DNA from: Nyssa sinensis
Lineage: Eukaryota; Streptophyta; Magnoliopsida; Cornales; Nyssaceae
Assembly (NCBI GenBank): GCA_008638375.1
Contig: CM018031.1
Location: 7,154,062-7,218,061, forward strand
Length of the DNA: 64,000 nt
Reading direction: 5' to 3'
Shown here: one piece after another, positions 1 through 12,060 of the stretch
Numbering within the stretch: the first letter of the stretch is position 1
Layout: every line of letters begins with the position of its first letter
Program-made: the position numbers and the translations under genes
The notes under the pieces: generated by a model
Databases searched by the model: none
Told to the model about the DNA's origin: nothing
Seen by the model: only the letters and a program-made list of their open reading frames with translations

Positions 1-179
1 GCAAATTATTATTAAAAATGTATATTGATACGTGGTGGTCCAAACTCATTGAAAATGTCTCAACAAACACCCTTCAATTTCGTTAAGTGTTCATGTGTTC
101 GTGTTAGGAGAATTGCAAGACCTATATAAAATTATGATTTGATTAAGAAGTTTACGTTGCAATTTTGTATGTGTTGCAG

Positions 180-398
180 ACTGGAGAGCAAGTGATGAGC
201 ATGGCCCAAGGTGCTATAGATGGTGTGAAGAACACACTTGGAGTGAATAATGAGAAGAGCACACATGGACATGGACATGAAGTGAATAATGAGAAGAGCA
301 CACATGGACATGGACATGAAGTGAATAACGAAAAGAGCACATATGGACATGGACATGGAGTGAATGATAAAAAGAGCACACATGGACATGGACATTAA
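180..398 (+). CDS. LEA/KIN2-like stress protein, last exon of copy 1 (partial)
   Basis: This is the 3'-terminal exon of a gene whose first exons lie left of the window. It follows a tgtgttgcag acceptor and opens in phase 0 at TGEQVMSMAQGAIDGVKN, a LEA/KIN2-type amphipathic segment, then ends at TAA. The tail is a four-unit repeat of about 12 residues ending GHGH, with His or Tyr variants. It is the paralogue of the exon at 4645-4830, which has three units. The family is linked to ABA, cold and desiccation response and is mostly disordered in solution. The His-rich tail is not part of the usual short KIN/LEA protein, which ends soon after the VKN segment. Whether the gene is intact cannot be judged from one exon. 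Confidence 0.75.
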   Translation, partial: TGEQVMSMAQGAIDGVKNTLGVNNEKSTHGHGHEVNNEKSTHGHGHEVNNEKSTYGHGHGVNDKKSTHGHGH

Positions 399-579
399 GT
401 GAATAATAATTAATGAGAATAAGTGAAAGAAGAACCATTCCCTCTCTCTTTTCACCAGAGATGTGTGAGGTGTTATTTTATTTTTTTTAGGGTTTTTTTT
501 TCCTTCTACCTTTGTGGTTATAAGGGAAAATGGCAATTGTGGATAAGAGATTTCTATTAAGAGAAATCCTATCAGATGT

Positions 580-585
580 AATAAA
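580..585 (+). terminator. Candidate poly(A) signal of LEA copy 1
   Basis: An AATAAA lies about 180 bases after the stop codon, in a 3' UTR shared with copy 2. The equivalent signal in copy 2 is at 5017-5022. Confidence 0.45.
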
Positions 586-2490
586 AGCTTTAGCATTAAT
601 GCTAGGGTTGAAATGCTATTGCAATGTTTCTTTTTTTTTTTGTTTTTGTTAGGGTTTTGCTTCTACCTAATTTGGTATAAGTGAAAATTTTCATTGATGT
701 TAGAGTTTTATCAAGAGAAACTCTGGTCAAATGTAATAAATATTTTACAATAATTCAAATATAAGGCAATATTTAACTATTTGTACTTGCTTTGCCAAAT
801 TCTTTTTTTTTTCCAATAAAATAATGTTAATTAAGAGTTCATATGTACATGCGAACGATCTTCTTATTAATTAAATTTTTTTAAGGATTAAATTTAATTT
901 TTATTTTATTTTTGCCATCGAAAAGTGTATTGTACAATCATTTACTTAACAAATTCATAAGAATCTTTTAATTCAGATATCAATTTTTTACAAATTGTCC
1001 TTTTGTTTATTACAATCACTTTAATATATAAACAAAACTCAATCCTTTAAAAATCTAACAAGATTGAAGAGACGATTCGCATTTGCAAACAATATCTTAA
1101 TTAAATTATCTTTTTTCAATCTCCTTGTTTTCTGTCTTGTGTACACTTCTTATTTTTCTGAGCGAATGAGTTTAATTAGTTAATTTAAAAGGAGTGCAGT
1201 ATAATTTAAAAAATGGCAGTAAAGTCAATATAATTATGCATTAAAAGCATAGTGTTATTCGAAAGATAAAAATGTCGCAAAAAAGTAAAAAAGTAAAAAA
1301 ACTAACCCTTTCTCTCTTTTTTGTTTTTATTCCCACTTTTAACAAAAAAAAAAAATTAAATAAATAAAGAATTGACATAGAAAAGTTTTCTGTACTTTCC
1401 TTCTGTTCTTTTTCTTCCCTGCAAACAATGGAAAATCTAGAAGATTGATAATGGTTTTCAAGAGGGGTTCAAAAATCACCTCCTTGGGGTAAAGTCTTCC
1501 AGAGAACGAAAATGTATCCTAGTATCCCCATTTTAGGGTACAAAAAGCCAGTTATTCTTTAGGTTATCTTGAAGGAAAACCTTTTAAGTTGAACTGTCAA
1601 ATAAGAAATTTGTTGGGGTTTCTAAACTAAATAATTTAAGAGAATCCCAATCATAATCTTAGACAACCCCCCACGCATGAGGAGAGGTCTAGAGATCTCA
1701 AAGTTATGTTATTAAGAAAAACAAATTAAAAATTTATATCACTTTCTACAGGTGTTGGTCCATTAAATATTGATTTAATATCCATTTTTTAAAATTTTAT
1801 TTTAAAATTTTCACCAATTTTGTAAAGAAACAACATATATATATATACACACACACATATATAAAATGATACATTATTTTGTCTTAATTGGCTTAAAATT
1901 CTATGAGAAAATATAATTCAATAATTTGTTAAAATGATTAATATACTACTAAACTTTTAATTAAACAATTAATATATTAAAGTGAAAAGTAAAATTGCTA
2001 GAATCCAACAACAAATTTTGAAAATTAAACACAAAATTTATCATTTGAAAAGATGACCAACTTAGGACTTGTTTGGAAGACTTGCCGGGATACTGAAAAA
2101 AGGCATTTTTATACATATTTTACTACGAAAACACTTCTTGTAACATTTTCATCACAAACAAAAATTTAGTAAAGTGAAAAAGAATATTTATTTTTTCACG
2201 TCCCACTCTTCGAGCATGGGATACGATGATGGGTAGTCTTAATTTTTTCATATGGGATCCCAATTAACATAATAGCTCAATACAAAGTGATTTAATAATT
2301 AAATTGTAACTTGCTGGATTAAAAAAAGAAAAGAGTTGTTAATTAGGTATTAAAAAATAATATTATTTTGCTAATTTTTTTTTTTTATAATTAACTTATT
2401 ACTAAATTGCATCGCTTAATCCCATGTCACAAAACGTGACTACTAAAACACCATGCAAATCCCCACCCACATTGCGTTTTTGCGTGCGTT

Positions 2491-3235
2491 TCCGCATATC
2501 AAATGACATGACTATACATTATTGATTCACATTTCACTTATTTTGATGTATATTTACTGATATATTGTCACATTGTTTAAGTTTCTTGAAATAAGACAAA
2601 AATACTTATATTTTTTACGTTTCGTTAAAGAATATTGTCTATGAAATAGCCGAAACAACTATTATCGTAGATAATTAGAGAATGTGAATGAATGACCCTC
2701 CTTTCTAATTAAATCCCTTTTTGTTGAGGGGTAGTTTGAATTTATAATGCTTTGGTTCTCTTAATATTAATTAAAACTATTTTTTCATTTTAGCAGAAAA
2801 GAAAAAAGATAAATAATTAGACCTATTATGGAATTGGGGATTAAATATTTCCTTATTCCCTTTTAATTATCTTATTGTGAAGAATTTCATTTGTTTCCTT
2901 CAAATTATTCTCATTATTTCCAAAACATCCCACCCAAGTTGAAGCATGCATTGATCTTCCTTTCTCATTATTTTCAAAATTATGAACCCATTTCTTATAA
3001 TGGCATGCTTAAAAGTTAAAACTCAAGCCTGATCACACGGTAATCGTGTAATTCATACAAGTTATTTCCATTGATCAATGGCCAATAAACACAGATACAC
3101 ACACAACATATAGATACAGGTTTCAAAAATTACATATAATGCATGGAGCTGCGTACTCTTCGTGGATGACTACATCTGCTGGCCATACAGTCCCAAGTCA
3201 AAAGCAGAAATACATGCTCAACAACCATCAATCAA
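2491..3235. other. Intergenic, upstream of LEA copy 2
   Basis: AT-rich DNA between copy 1 of the duplication and the proximal promoter of the complete LEA gene. I see no coding region. Its distal part probably includes upstream control sequence of the gene at 3408. Confidence 0.5.
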
Positions 3236-3306
3236 TTGCCACGTATCAACAACAATTTTCTAGTTCCACGTGTCCCTCATCTATGGACCCATAAACACTA
3301 TATAAA
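3236..3306 (+). promoter_or_regulatory. ABRE/G-box and TATA box of LEA copy 2
   Basis: The segment holds a G-box/ABRE core, ccacgtgtcc at 3266-3275, a second ACGT core (ccacgtatc) near 3239, and a TATA box, tatataaa at 3299-3306, about 100 bases before the ATG. ABRE elements bind bZIP (ABF/AREB) factors, so ABA or drought induction is expected. That fits the LEA identity, but induction is inferred, not shown. Confidence 0.7.
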
Positions 3307-3407
3307 CATCAACAAGCTCACATAAAATTCATTCAGATCAAAAGTTTTGCAGAAACATTTGAGATCAAATTTACAAAGTCCCCTTTTTTGCAATTTTTGA
3401 GGGAAAC

Positions 3408-4830
3408 ATGTCGAGTGCTCAGTATAATGCAGCTCAAACCCATGGTCAGGCCCAGGTAAGAAACATCGATTAGGTGATTTGTGTGTCATACTTATCGGAA
3501 TTACACCGAACCCGCTCAGTTAGAATCGGATATTAAACTTATTCGGTTTAATTAATATATTATTTTAATTGAATCACTTTTATTTTCTTTTCTTTTTAGC
3601 ACTTTCAATTTTTTTTCTTCACAAAATCTCTTTTGTTAATTTGTGATGAAATTTGAAAAGAGATAAAATATTATTATATATTTTTTTGTTATATATATAA
3701 ATATATAAAACAAATATACTAAGATCATCTCAATGATTATGCTCATAATTTTTTATTTATTACTAGATAATTAATATATACATATTATTTCTTGTTATTT
3801 TCTTAATTTTTAGTATATTTATATATTTTAAAATTGGTTGAACTATCACATGAACCAGGATATCGTGAACTGACTTTTTTACAGGTTCATTGTTTGGTTT
3901 AGTTTTGATAAATATGATATGTGTATATATAAATATATGTATTCTATTATGACCATTTTACCCTTGTATTTATGAAATTTTTACGGTTTTGTGCATTGTT
4001 GGCAGGCCAAGACAGAGGACTGGGTGCAGTCGGCCCAAAATACAGCAAATATGGCCTGTGACAAGATGGCGGACAACCCAGAGCAGGCCCAACGTGGGAA
4101 GGAGCAGAGTGCTGGATTCCTCCAGCAGGTTCAGCCCAAGCAATTATATTCTTTTTGTCAAAAACCTTTTTCGGCCTGAATGTGTGTGTGTGTAGGCTAA
4201 CTTGGGCTGGGGGCATGAGGTAGGCTTGGTTTGAGGTTTGTTTTGAACCAGCATGGTTTATGGCCCATAAAATTTTCTTGAAGTTTGGCCCATCAGTTGA
4301 CCTATGCCCACCCCAAAGAACAAAAAAAACCCTAAATTCCAAACTCTGGCCCGTTTGGCAGAGCATTTGAGATTTCTAATACAGAAATTTTTTGAATGGA
4401 TTGGCACTCCACGGGCCATGTGTGCTATGGCCTATCTTTTTTGGTGGGCCATAGTTCACATGGTAAATTGTTATTAAAAGAATACATTAATACGTGATGA
4501 TCCAAACCTACAAAAAAACATGCCTCAACAAACCCTCCTTAATTTCGTTACGTGTTTGTGTGTTCGTGTTAGGGGAATTGAAGGACCTATATAAAATTAT
4601 GATTTGATTAAGAAGTTTACGTTGCAATTTTGTATGTGTTGCAGACTGGAGAGCAAGTGATGAACATGGCCCACGGTGCTATAGATGGTGTGAAGAACAC
4701 ACTTGGAGTGAATAATGAGAAGAGCACACATGGACATGGACATGAAGTCAATAATGAAAAGAGCACATATGGACATGGACATGGACATGGAGTGAATGAT
4801 AAAAAGAGCACACATGGACATGGACATTAA
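3408..4830 (+). CDS. LEA/KIN2-like stress protein with Gly-His-rich tail (complete)
   Basis: Three exons, 3408-3455, 4006-4128 and 4645-4830, all with phase-0 GT-AG junctions, give 118 aa. Exon 1 (MSSAQYNAAQTHGQAQ) and exon 2 (AKTEDWVQSAQNTANMACDK to AGFLQQ) match the small hydrophilic LEA proteins of the KIN1/KIN2 and At3g02480 type, which share a SYQAGQ-like start, an amphipathic helix and a QxxGxxVKN end. Exon 3 continues TGEQVMNMAHGAIDGVKN and then adds a tail of three NNEKSTHGHGH-like units, longer than in typical family members of about 65 residues. The protein has no signal peptide or membrane segment and is probably cytosolic or nuclear. The likely role is protection during dehydration or cold; the His-rich tail could bind metal ions, which is inference. 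The start is the first ATG after the TATA box. The upstream neighbour is a tandem paralogue. Confidence 0.8.
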
Positions 4831-6703
4831 GTGAATAATAATTAATGAGAATAAGTGAAAGAAGAACCAATCCCTCTCTCTTTTCAACAGAGATGTGTGA
4901 GGTGTTATTTTATTTTATTTTATTTTTATGGTTTTTTTCCTTCAACCTTTGTGGTTATAAGGGAAAATGGCAATTGTGGATAAGAGATTTCTATTAAGAG
5001 AAATCCTATCAGATGTAATAAAAGCTTTAGCATTAATGCTAGGGTTGAAGTGCTATTGCAATGTTTCTTTTTTAGTTTTTGTTAGGGTTTTGCTTCTACC
5101 TAATTTGGTATAAGTGAAAATTTTCATTGATGTTAGAGTTTTATCAAGAGAAACTCTGATCAAATGTAATAAATATTTTACAATAATGCAAATATAAGGC
5201 AATATTTAACTATTTGTACTTGCTTTGCCAAATTCTTTCTTTTATTTTCCAATAAAATAATGTTAATTAAAAGTTTATTTATACATGCGAACGACCTTCT
5301 TATCAATTAAATTTTTTTTAAGAATTAAGTTTAATTTTTATTTTATTTTTTGCCAACTGAAAGTATATTGTGCAAGCATTTATTTTACAAATTCTTAAGA
5401 ATCTCTTAATTCATATATCAATTTGAAAGATAAAAATGTAAAAAAACTAACTCTTTCTCTCTTTTTTGTTTTTATTCCCACTTTTAACAAAAAAAATAAA
5501 TAAAGAATTGACATAGAAAAGTGTTCTTTACTTTCCTTCTGTTCTTTTTCTTCCCTGCCAAACAATGGAAAATCTAGAAGATTGATAATGGTTTTCAAGA
5601 GGGGTTCAAAAATCACCTCCCCTTGTTTGGATGTTGACATTTGGGTCCCATAACAAGTGACCCAATTAGGGTAAAGTCTTCCAGAGAAAGAAAATGTATC
5701 CTAGTATCCCGACTTTAGGGGACAAAAAGCCAGTTATTCTTTAGGTTATCTTGAAGGAAAAGTTCTTAAGTTGAGCTGTCAAATAAGAAATTTGTGGGGG
5801 TTTCTAAACTAAATAATTTAAGAGAATCCCAATCATGATCTTAGACAACCCCCCACATAGGAGGAGTGGTCTAGAGATCTCAAAGTTTTGTTATTAAGAA
5901 AAAACAAATTAAAAAAATTATATCACTTTCTAAAAGTGTTGGTCCACTAAATATTGATTTAATATCCATTTTTTAAAATTTTATTTTAAAATTTTCACCA
6001 ATTTTGTAAAGAAACAACACACACACACATATAGATATATATATATATATATATACACATATAAAATGATACATTGTTTTGTGTTAATTGGCTTAAAATT
6101 CTATGAGAAAATTTAATTAAAGAATTTGTTAAAAAGATTAATATACTAATAAACTTTTAATTAAACAATTAATATATTGAAGTGAAAAGTAAAATTGCTA
6201 GAATCCAACAACAAATTTTGAAAATTGAACACAAAATTTATCATTTGAAAAGGTAACCAACTTAGGACTTGTTTGGGAGAGTTATCAGGATTATGAAAAA
6301 ATATATTTTTACGCATATGTTAATACGAAAATGCTTCTTTTAATATTTTCATCACAAAAAAAAAAGTTATTACAAAAGTTTAGTAAAGTGAAAAAGGATA
6401 TTTATTTTTTCACGTCCCACTCTTCGAGCACGGTATACGATGATGGGTAGCCTTAATTTTTTCATATGGGATCCCAATTAACATAATAGCTCAATACAAA
6501 GTGATTTAATAATTAAATTGTAACTTGTTGGATTAAAAAAATAAAAGAGCTGTTAATTAGGTATTAAATCATAATATTATTTTGCTAAAATTTTGTTTAT
6601 AATTAACTTATTACTAAATTGCATCACTTAATCCCATGTCGCAAAACATGACTACTAAAAATGCAAATCTCCACCCACATTGCGTTTTTGCGTGTGTTCC
6701 CGT
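4465..6703 (+). repeat. Tandem segmental duplication, copy 2
   Basis: Paralogous to 1-2490, with an offset of about 4.46 kb at the exons. It includes intron 2, exon 3, the 3' UTR and about 1.9 kb of downstream DNA of the complete LEA gene. Identity is high in the exon and UTR and is broken by several indels and expanded TA/CA microsatellites (6019-6060). The 5' exons of copy 1 should lie just left of the window. Confidence 0.85.
5017..5022 (+). terminator. Candidate poly(A) signal of LEA copy 2
   Basis: AATAAA about 190 bases after the stop codon, at the position equivalent to 580-585 in copy 1. Confidence 0.45.
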
Positions 6704-6972
6704 ACACACACACACACATATATATATATTATATATGATTCATTAATAAAAATATCCAATCTATTCTGGTATGATAATTCAATAGATTGATTATATTTTA
6801 ATTTATATTTGAATGCGTTTAATATCAGTTATACGATTTAATGATTCGATTTAATATGATAAATTGAAAATACTAAGCCTATAAATTTATATCCAATAAA
6901 TAACCTTGTTATTTTATTTATTTTCTTTAAATAATCTATTCATACATGCATCCTATTAAAAAAATTATATAA

Positions 6973-7005
<33 letters not shown>

Positions 7006-7240
7006 TATATACAACATCATTAAATCATACCAAAAGTATAAATAAATAAATATATATATATATATATACACACACACGCATAATTTAAAATATATGTTAT
7101 GTATGTATATTACCTGATCAGATATTTATAACAGATCAGATCATATCAAATATTATTTATCCATTAACTTATATAATTAACGAAATCGAATCAGATTACG
7201 AAAGAAAATATACATATCAAATTCGGAATTTGAGGATCAT
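6704..7240. repeat. AT-rich DNA with CA/TA microsatellites
   Basis: Several short (CA)n and (TA)n tracts, for example 6970-7018 and 7050-7078, in very AT-rich DNA. No gene is seen. The duplication homology ends at the first of these tracts. Confidence 0.6.
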
Positions 7241-7990
7241 GATCTGATACATGAGAGGCCTATGGAAGGTTAGCATGAATGTAGAGAACAGAACTGCAGA
7301 GAATCCTCCCCGGAAGACACGCTTCAATTTGTTAATTTTCATATCTTACGTCGAAGGCATTGACTTAGTTCCCAACGTAACGGAAACCCTAAACCCTAAC
7401 GCAGTGCGTCAGCCAAGGATGGTCAACTCCTTCTGTACCCTTACCTTACGCTTCCAAAAATCTCACAATCCAACGGCTTCTGTATCATCAAATTTTGGGT
7501 GTCACATTCCAGCCGTTGATTTCACATTTTCAGATAAATTAATCAGGCAAACCTCGGGGCACGTAGTCGCACGTTATGTGTCAAAAGCGCGCGAGAGAGA
7601 ACGTGACGAAAGTGTTTGCGAAACGCGACCAGCAAAAGGCCTCCGGATGTCGCGGTGTCTTTTCCATAGTAGTTAAGTAGTGGGGCCCACCCATTTTTTC
7701 GCTTTAAAATACTTGATTAATGGGGCCCAGATATCATCCAAGGCTACAGATTTAGGCCGTTGATTTTCTTGGTGGGTCCCGATGGTCAGCCTTGCAACGG
7801 GCAAATATGGTGCTTCGTACCGGCGGGAAATAGATGGTTGGTCTTAAATCCGGAAATGCCCATGACTTTTTTGGGAATAACGGAAATGCCAAATAGTATT
7901 TAAGATTTCTGAGCTAGGAATCGTATGTGCTATTCCACTCGCAACTTAGACGCGTTTCTCTACGCTCACTGGCGGCTAGGTGCTAACCCA
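7241..7990. other. GC-richer island with telo-box and GGCCCA motifs
   Basis: This 0.75 kb stands out from AT-rich surroundings by its GC and CpG content. It contains two adjacent telo-box-like AAACCCTAA units near 7384-7399, and tggggccca motifs near 7681 and 7721 that match site II (TCP-binding) elements. Such motifs are typical of promoters of ribosomal-protein and other growth genes. A 141-codon open frame on the plus strand (7251-7676) spans the island but resembles no family I know and looks like chance in CpG-rich DNA. It may be the relic promoter of a lost gene or the start of an unrecognised transcript. Confidence 0.4.
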
Positions 7991-8929
7991 TTCTTTATCA
8001 AAATGTAAATGACTTGATTAACATTAAAATAGATTAAAAAACTGTAAACAAATAAAAAGTGGGTAAAATATAAATAAATAATAATATCCTAAAGAATTAA
8101 TTATAAAAATTTGATTATAACATAACCAGTAACTGATTATTTGGTACAAATTGTACAAAAAATTAATTTTACATTATGAAAAATTTTTCTTTTATTTTTT
8201 ATATTATATATATATATATATATCGAATAATGCATAAGTAATGAACTCAAAAACAAATTTGTAAAAAATCAAAACTATTTAGACAAAAAAAATTATAACC
8301 TTTTAAAAAACCTCGTTTTGCAAAAAAAAAAAAATTAGTGAGCCTTACTTTAAAACATCCTTTTGACAATTACAATTAAATATCCACATACACGAAATCA
8401 TGTTTGCAACAACAAACCCACATTTTGGGAGGCTCAAATGCCCTCCCAAACAGTTACTAATGCTCGTTCGGGACAACTTTTGTACTTATCTTTTTGCCTT
8501 AGTGTTTGTAAAAAAATTATGAAAAAGTGTGTTTGATCGTTTTATCATTTTTTAGTTTGCATGAAAGGTGTTTTCAAAATGTACAAAATAAATGTGTTGA
8601 AGAAATTCATATAAACACACTTTTTATCTGTATTTCTTTCCTTTTTTTATTAGTGCTATGGTATTATATTATATTTATTATACTATGACATGAGCTACTC
8701 AAATACAAGTCCTTGAACAAATAATTCCAATCCAATCTATGACCAAAAAAGACAAACTAATCTCACATTTCCTTTAAGAGGAGTTGTGTCTGACCAACTG
8801 GACTACCCTAGTTGGTTTGGTATTTTTATAAACGCATTTTTATGTTTTTAAAAAAATTAAGTTAAGATAGGTAAGTTGGTCTATCCAATATGGAAATATT
8901 CATATTTTTCATATACACGACTTTGATTC

Positions 8930-9333
8930 GAGTCTCTGCACACACATAATATTTATGATTATCCCTTTCCCGTTGTATCCTGGGTTAACTTACGTTTATC
9001 AGACTAAGTCCTCGTCTTCGTGATAGCCTGACTCACTATTTAAGTTCTAACTGTCAACAATCGACGTTGAGGTATCTCGAAGTCGTTGCACACGCATAAT
9101 ATTTAGGATTCTCCCTCGACAGCCAGACTTACTATTTAAACTTTAATTGCCAATGATCGATGTAAAGGGGTCTCGAGGTCGCTGCACACACATAATATTT
9201 AGGACTCTCCCTCTCCTGTTGTATCTTGGGCCAACTTACGTGCACCGGATTAAATTTTCCTCCTTGAGACAGACAAACTCATAATTTAAACTCCAATTGT
9301 CAATGATCGATGTAGAGAGAACTCAAACTCGAG
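8930..9333. repeat. Three diverged tandem units
   Basis: Three units begin near 8930, 9076 and 9171. Each opens with tgcacac.cataatattta followed by a CTCCCT-like block, and each contains a tcaatgatcgatgt-like block near its end. Unit lengths differ (about 95-165 bases) through indels. No coding sense was seen. It could be an old transposon or satellite fragment. Confidence 0.55.
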
Positions 9334-9623
9334 ACGCTTGAATTTTATTCTTAATGTGTTTACAGTTCGACCACACCTTCAAATAGTACAAATAACAATA
9401 CATTTATTGTATGGCATTGATCACACTATCTATGAATAATCCACTATTATATTATTTGGGATTCAAATTTTAAAATAAAAGTTTATAAAAAAATTAACTT
9501 AACATTGTTGATAATAAATGGGATCTAAAGAGACTTGATTCCAAAGCAAGGAGCCAGTAATACAATATATATAACAATCATTAAGACAGAATCCATGAAC
9601 ACTGGTGTTTGCTACACTGGGCC

Positions 9624-10036
9624 ACCCTTATCTCTGATACATAGCAATAGTGACCACATACTGGTCGGATGATAGGTTATAGGTATTTCTTGGAATCTAG
9701 GTTATTGTTATTCCATATGCAATTGATGGGATTTCTGCTAGACAGCAACCAAACTCCAAATTTATAAATTATTGTTGGAGGAGTTAGATCAAAAGTAATC
9801 ATATTTTTTATGGGCATCATTAGAAGAGTATTTACCCTTATCTCTGATATATAGCAATAGTGACCACATACTGGTTGGATGATAGGTTATAGGTATTTAT
9901 TGGAATCTAGGTTATTGTTATTCCGTACGCAATTGATGGGATTTCTGTTAGAGAGCAACCAAACTCCACATTTATAAATTCTTGTTGGAGGAGTTAGATC
10001 AAAAGTAATCATTTTTTTATGGGTATCATTAGAAGA

Positions 10037-10038
<2 letters not shown>
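9624..10038. repeat. 210-bp tandem duplication
   Basis: Two adjacent copies, 9624-9829 and 9834-10038, share blocks such as agcaatagtgaccacatact and gttggaggagttagatcaaa at an offset of 210 bases, with about 5% differences by eye. A (TA)n tract follows directly. Non-coding. Confidence 0.85.
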
Positions 10039-10069
<31 letters not shown>

Positions 10070-11269
10070 ATGTCTTAATTAAGTAATGCTGAGTGCTCAT
10101 TCTCCGACATAATTGACATAACTTTGATTTTATACAGTAATACACAAATAAATGATAATTAAGTTCTTTCTCGTTGTATCATGAATTCTTATAGAAATAT
10201 TATATAAAATGTGAATGGAATCATCTAAATTTTAAATATGGAACTCTCTCTCTCTCTCTCACTCTCTCTCTCTCTCGCTATATATATATGTAGTAAAATT
10301 GGATCCTAATAACTAAACATGAAATGTTAAAAATCACATCCTTAACTTATCTTTATCCTATCCTTTTTTTTAGAATTGATAACGAATTTAATGGGATCCG
10401 ATCAAATCAATCCAAACCCAATTATTTGATGACCTTAAAAAGAAATGAATTACATATAAATCCAAACATATAAATTCAAACCCGAATAGACATCTTCGAT
10501 GCTAAAAAATAAATATTCTATTATAATATTTTTATTATCAAAAATTTAAACCCGTGACCCAAAAACATGAAATACTACTTGAACACTAAAAATTTGGACC
10601 CAAACATATTTACATGAAATGAATATTCTCAATCTCATAACTCTACATTTTTAGCATTTAAATATTATACCAAGCAATGATCAATAAAATTCAAACATGC
10701 CTTGTCAATAACAAAGCCGGGAATCCAATAGGGCTCGTAATTGATGGATGTGGGCTCCGTATCCTATTGCTTTCATGATTTCATCAATGCATGGCCTCGT
10801 TGGATGTTGTTGTGGCTGGCGATTATGGAAAGAGGAATTGCACCCCTTTTGTCAAATGTTGGTCTCGTAAAAAGTCAGCAGCATTTTACTTTCTTTGCCT
10901 TATCTATTGACCAACCCACCAAAGATATAATCACTATAACCAACTCTCAAAAAGTAACAATACCCTAGCCCCAGCTCAAACTCTCATTACACACACATAC
11001 TGTTATCAAAAGTATATCAGTATTTCAGTTTTACACACTCAAATTTATAAATTAAAACATAAATTAAATTTGTGAAAAATATAATTTTAATTTTACGTGA
11101 AAACATAAACTATTTTGAAATACATAATTCAGGTTTTTTCTAAAAAATAATGTTGTTCCAAACTTGAATTACGGAACTAGTGAAACTTAAAACAAAATTA
11201 TATTTAATTAAAAACAGAACCTGTAAATAGTTGTAGAATAAGAACTTTGCAGAACACAGAGAATTGTAA

Positions 11270-12060
11270 AAAGTGGATCAAGTCTTGTGTTGGACATAAT
11301 GTCCTTAAGACGATTTACAGTTATCGTAGTGGTGCTTGCGAGTTCTTGGCAGTACGTCTCCTACGATAAAATGATCTAAACCAACATAGAGGCAAACACT
11401 TTCAATGTGTTGTTTGTCGAACTAGAACTTTAACGCAAAACTCTCTCTCAAATGAAGATGAAGATGATATGTAATGAATTAATTAAAGAATGTTGTGTAG
11501 TGTGTCCTATTTATAGACTCGCTCATGGCTGTTTGGTACAGGTATGAAGCTTGGGTTGTGTTTGTTCATGGCGAATAGACACAATCGCGTCTATGGAGAA
11601 AAAGCCTATTTAGTCAAACCGCACTTTCAAAACAACAGCGTTTTGGACTCCCAACGGTAACCATATGCATGTCTAAAATGACAGCGTTTCGGAATCCCAA
11701 CAATAACTTAAACTCATGTTCAAAACTACTACATTTCTGATTTTAAAAAAAATTGAATAAATTTTCACTAAAAAAATATATACATAGCAAGCCCAGGTCC
11801 AAGCCCAAGCCTAGGCCCGGTCCAAGGCGGCTGTGCCGTAAACGCGTGTGGTGGACCCACTTTGGGCTAAGTCTTCTCCCTTTTACAAAACTAGGATGCC
11901 TCTTAGGGTCTATGCCCTCCTTCAAGATAAGTGTATATAAACTCTTTACAAGCCTTGTTCCCAACCTATGTGGGACACAAGCTTTTCACAAACTGTTAAG
12001 CTTTGTTATCATTTTCAAGTGGTGATGTTTGGAGGTAAGTTCTCATTCACTCCTTAATAG
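11270..12060. mobile_element. Possible LTR-retrotransposon remnant
   Basis: The sequence has LTR-like traits: tatttatagactc near 11507, a later TATA-like motif with a CCCAACCTATGTGGGAC stretch near 11966, and short GC-rich blocks of caagcccaggtccaagccc type near 11788. No reverse transcriptase or other retroelement protein is left, and I could not define paired ends. An uncertain call. Confidence 0.25.

Larger units (their letters stand above)
1..2490 (+). repeat. Tandem segmental duplication, copy 1
   Basis: This stretch aligns by eye with 4465-6703 and contains the last exon of the upstream LEA gene, its 3' UTR and downstream DNA. It probably begins left of the window. Relative to copy 2 it carries about 270 extra bases near 985-1260 and lacks about 44 bases present near 5620-5665. 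Similarity is lost near 2490, where copy 2 runs into microsatellite DNA. Apart from the exon at 180-398 I see no gene in it. Confidence 0.85.

Noticed and set aside
132..596. Antisense open frames rich in MSMSMC over the LEA last exons
   Set aside because: They are the reverse reading of the GHGH repeat; the plus strand has the splice sites and the family similarity.
7251..7676. 141-codon open frame as a gene
   Set aside because: No recognisable domain, no clear promoter spacing, and a CpG-rich context in which long frames arise by chance; described only as an island.
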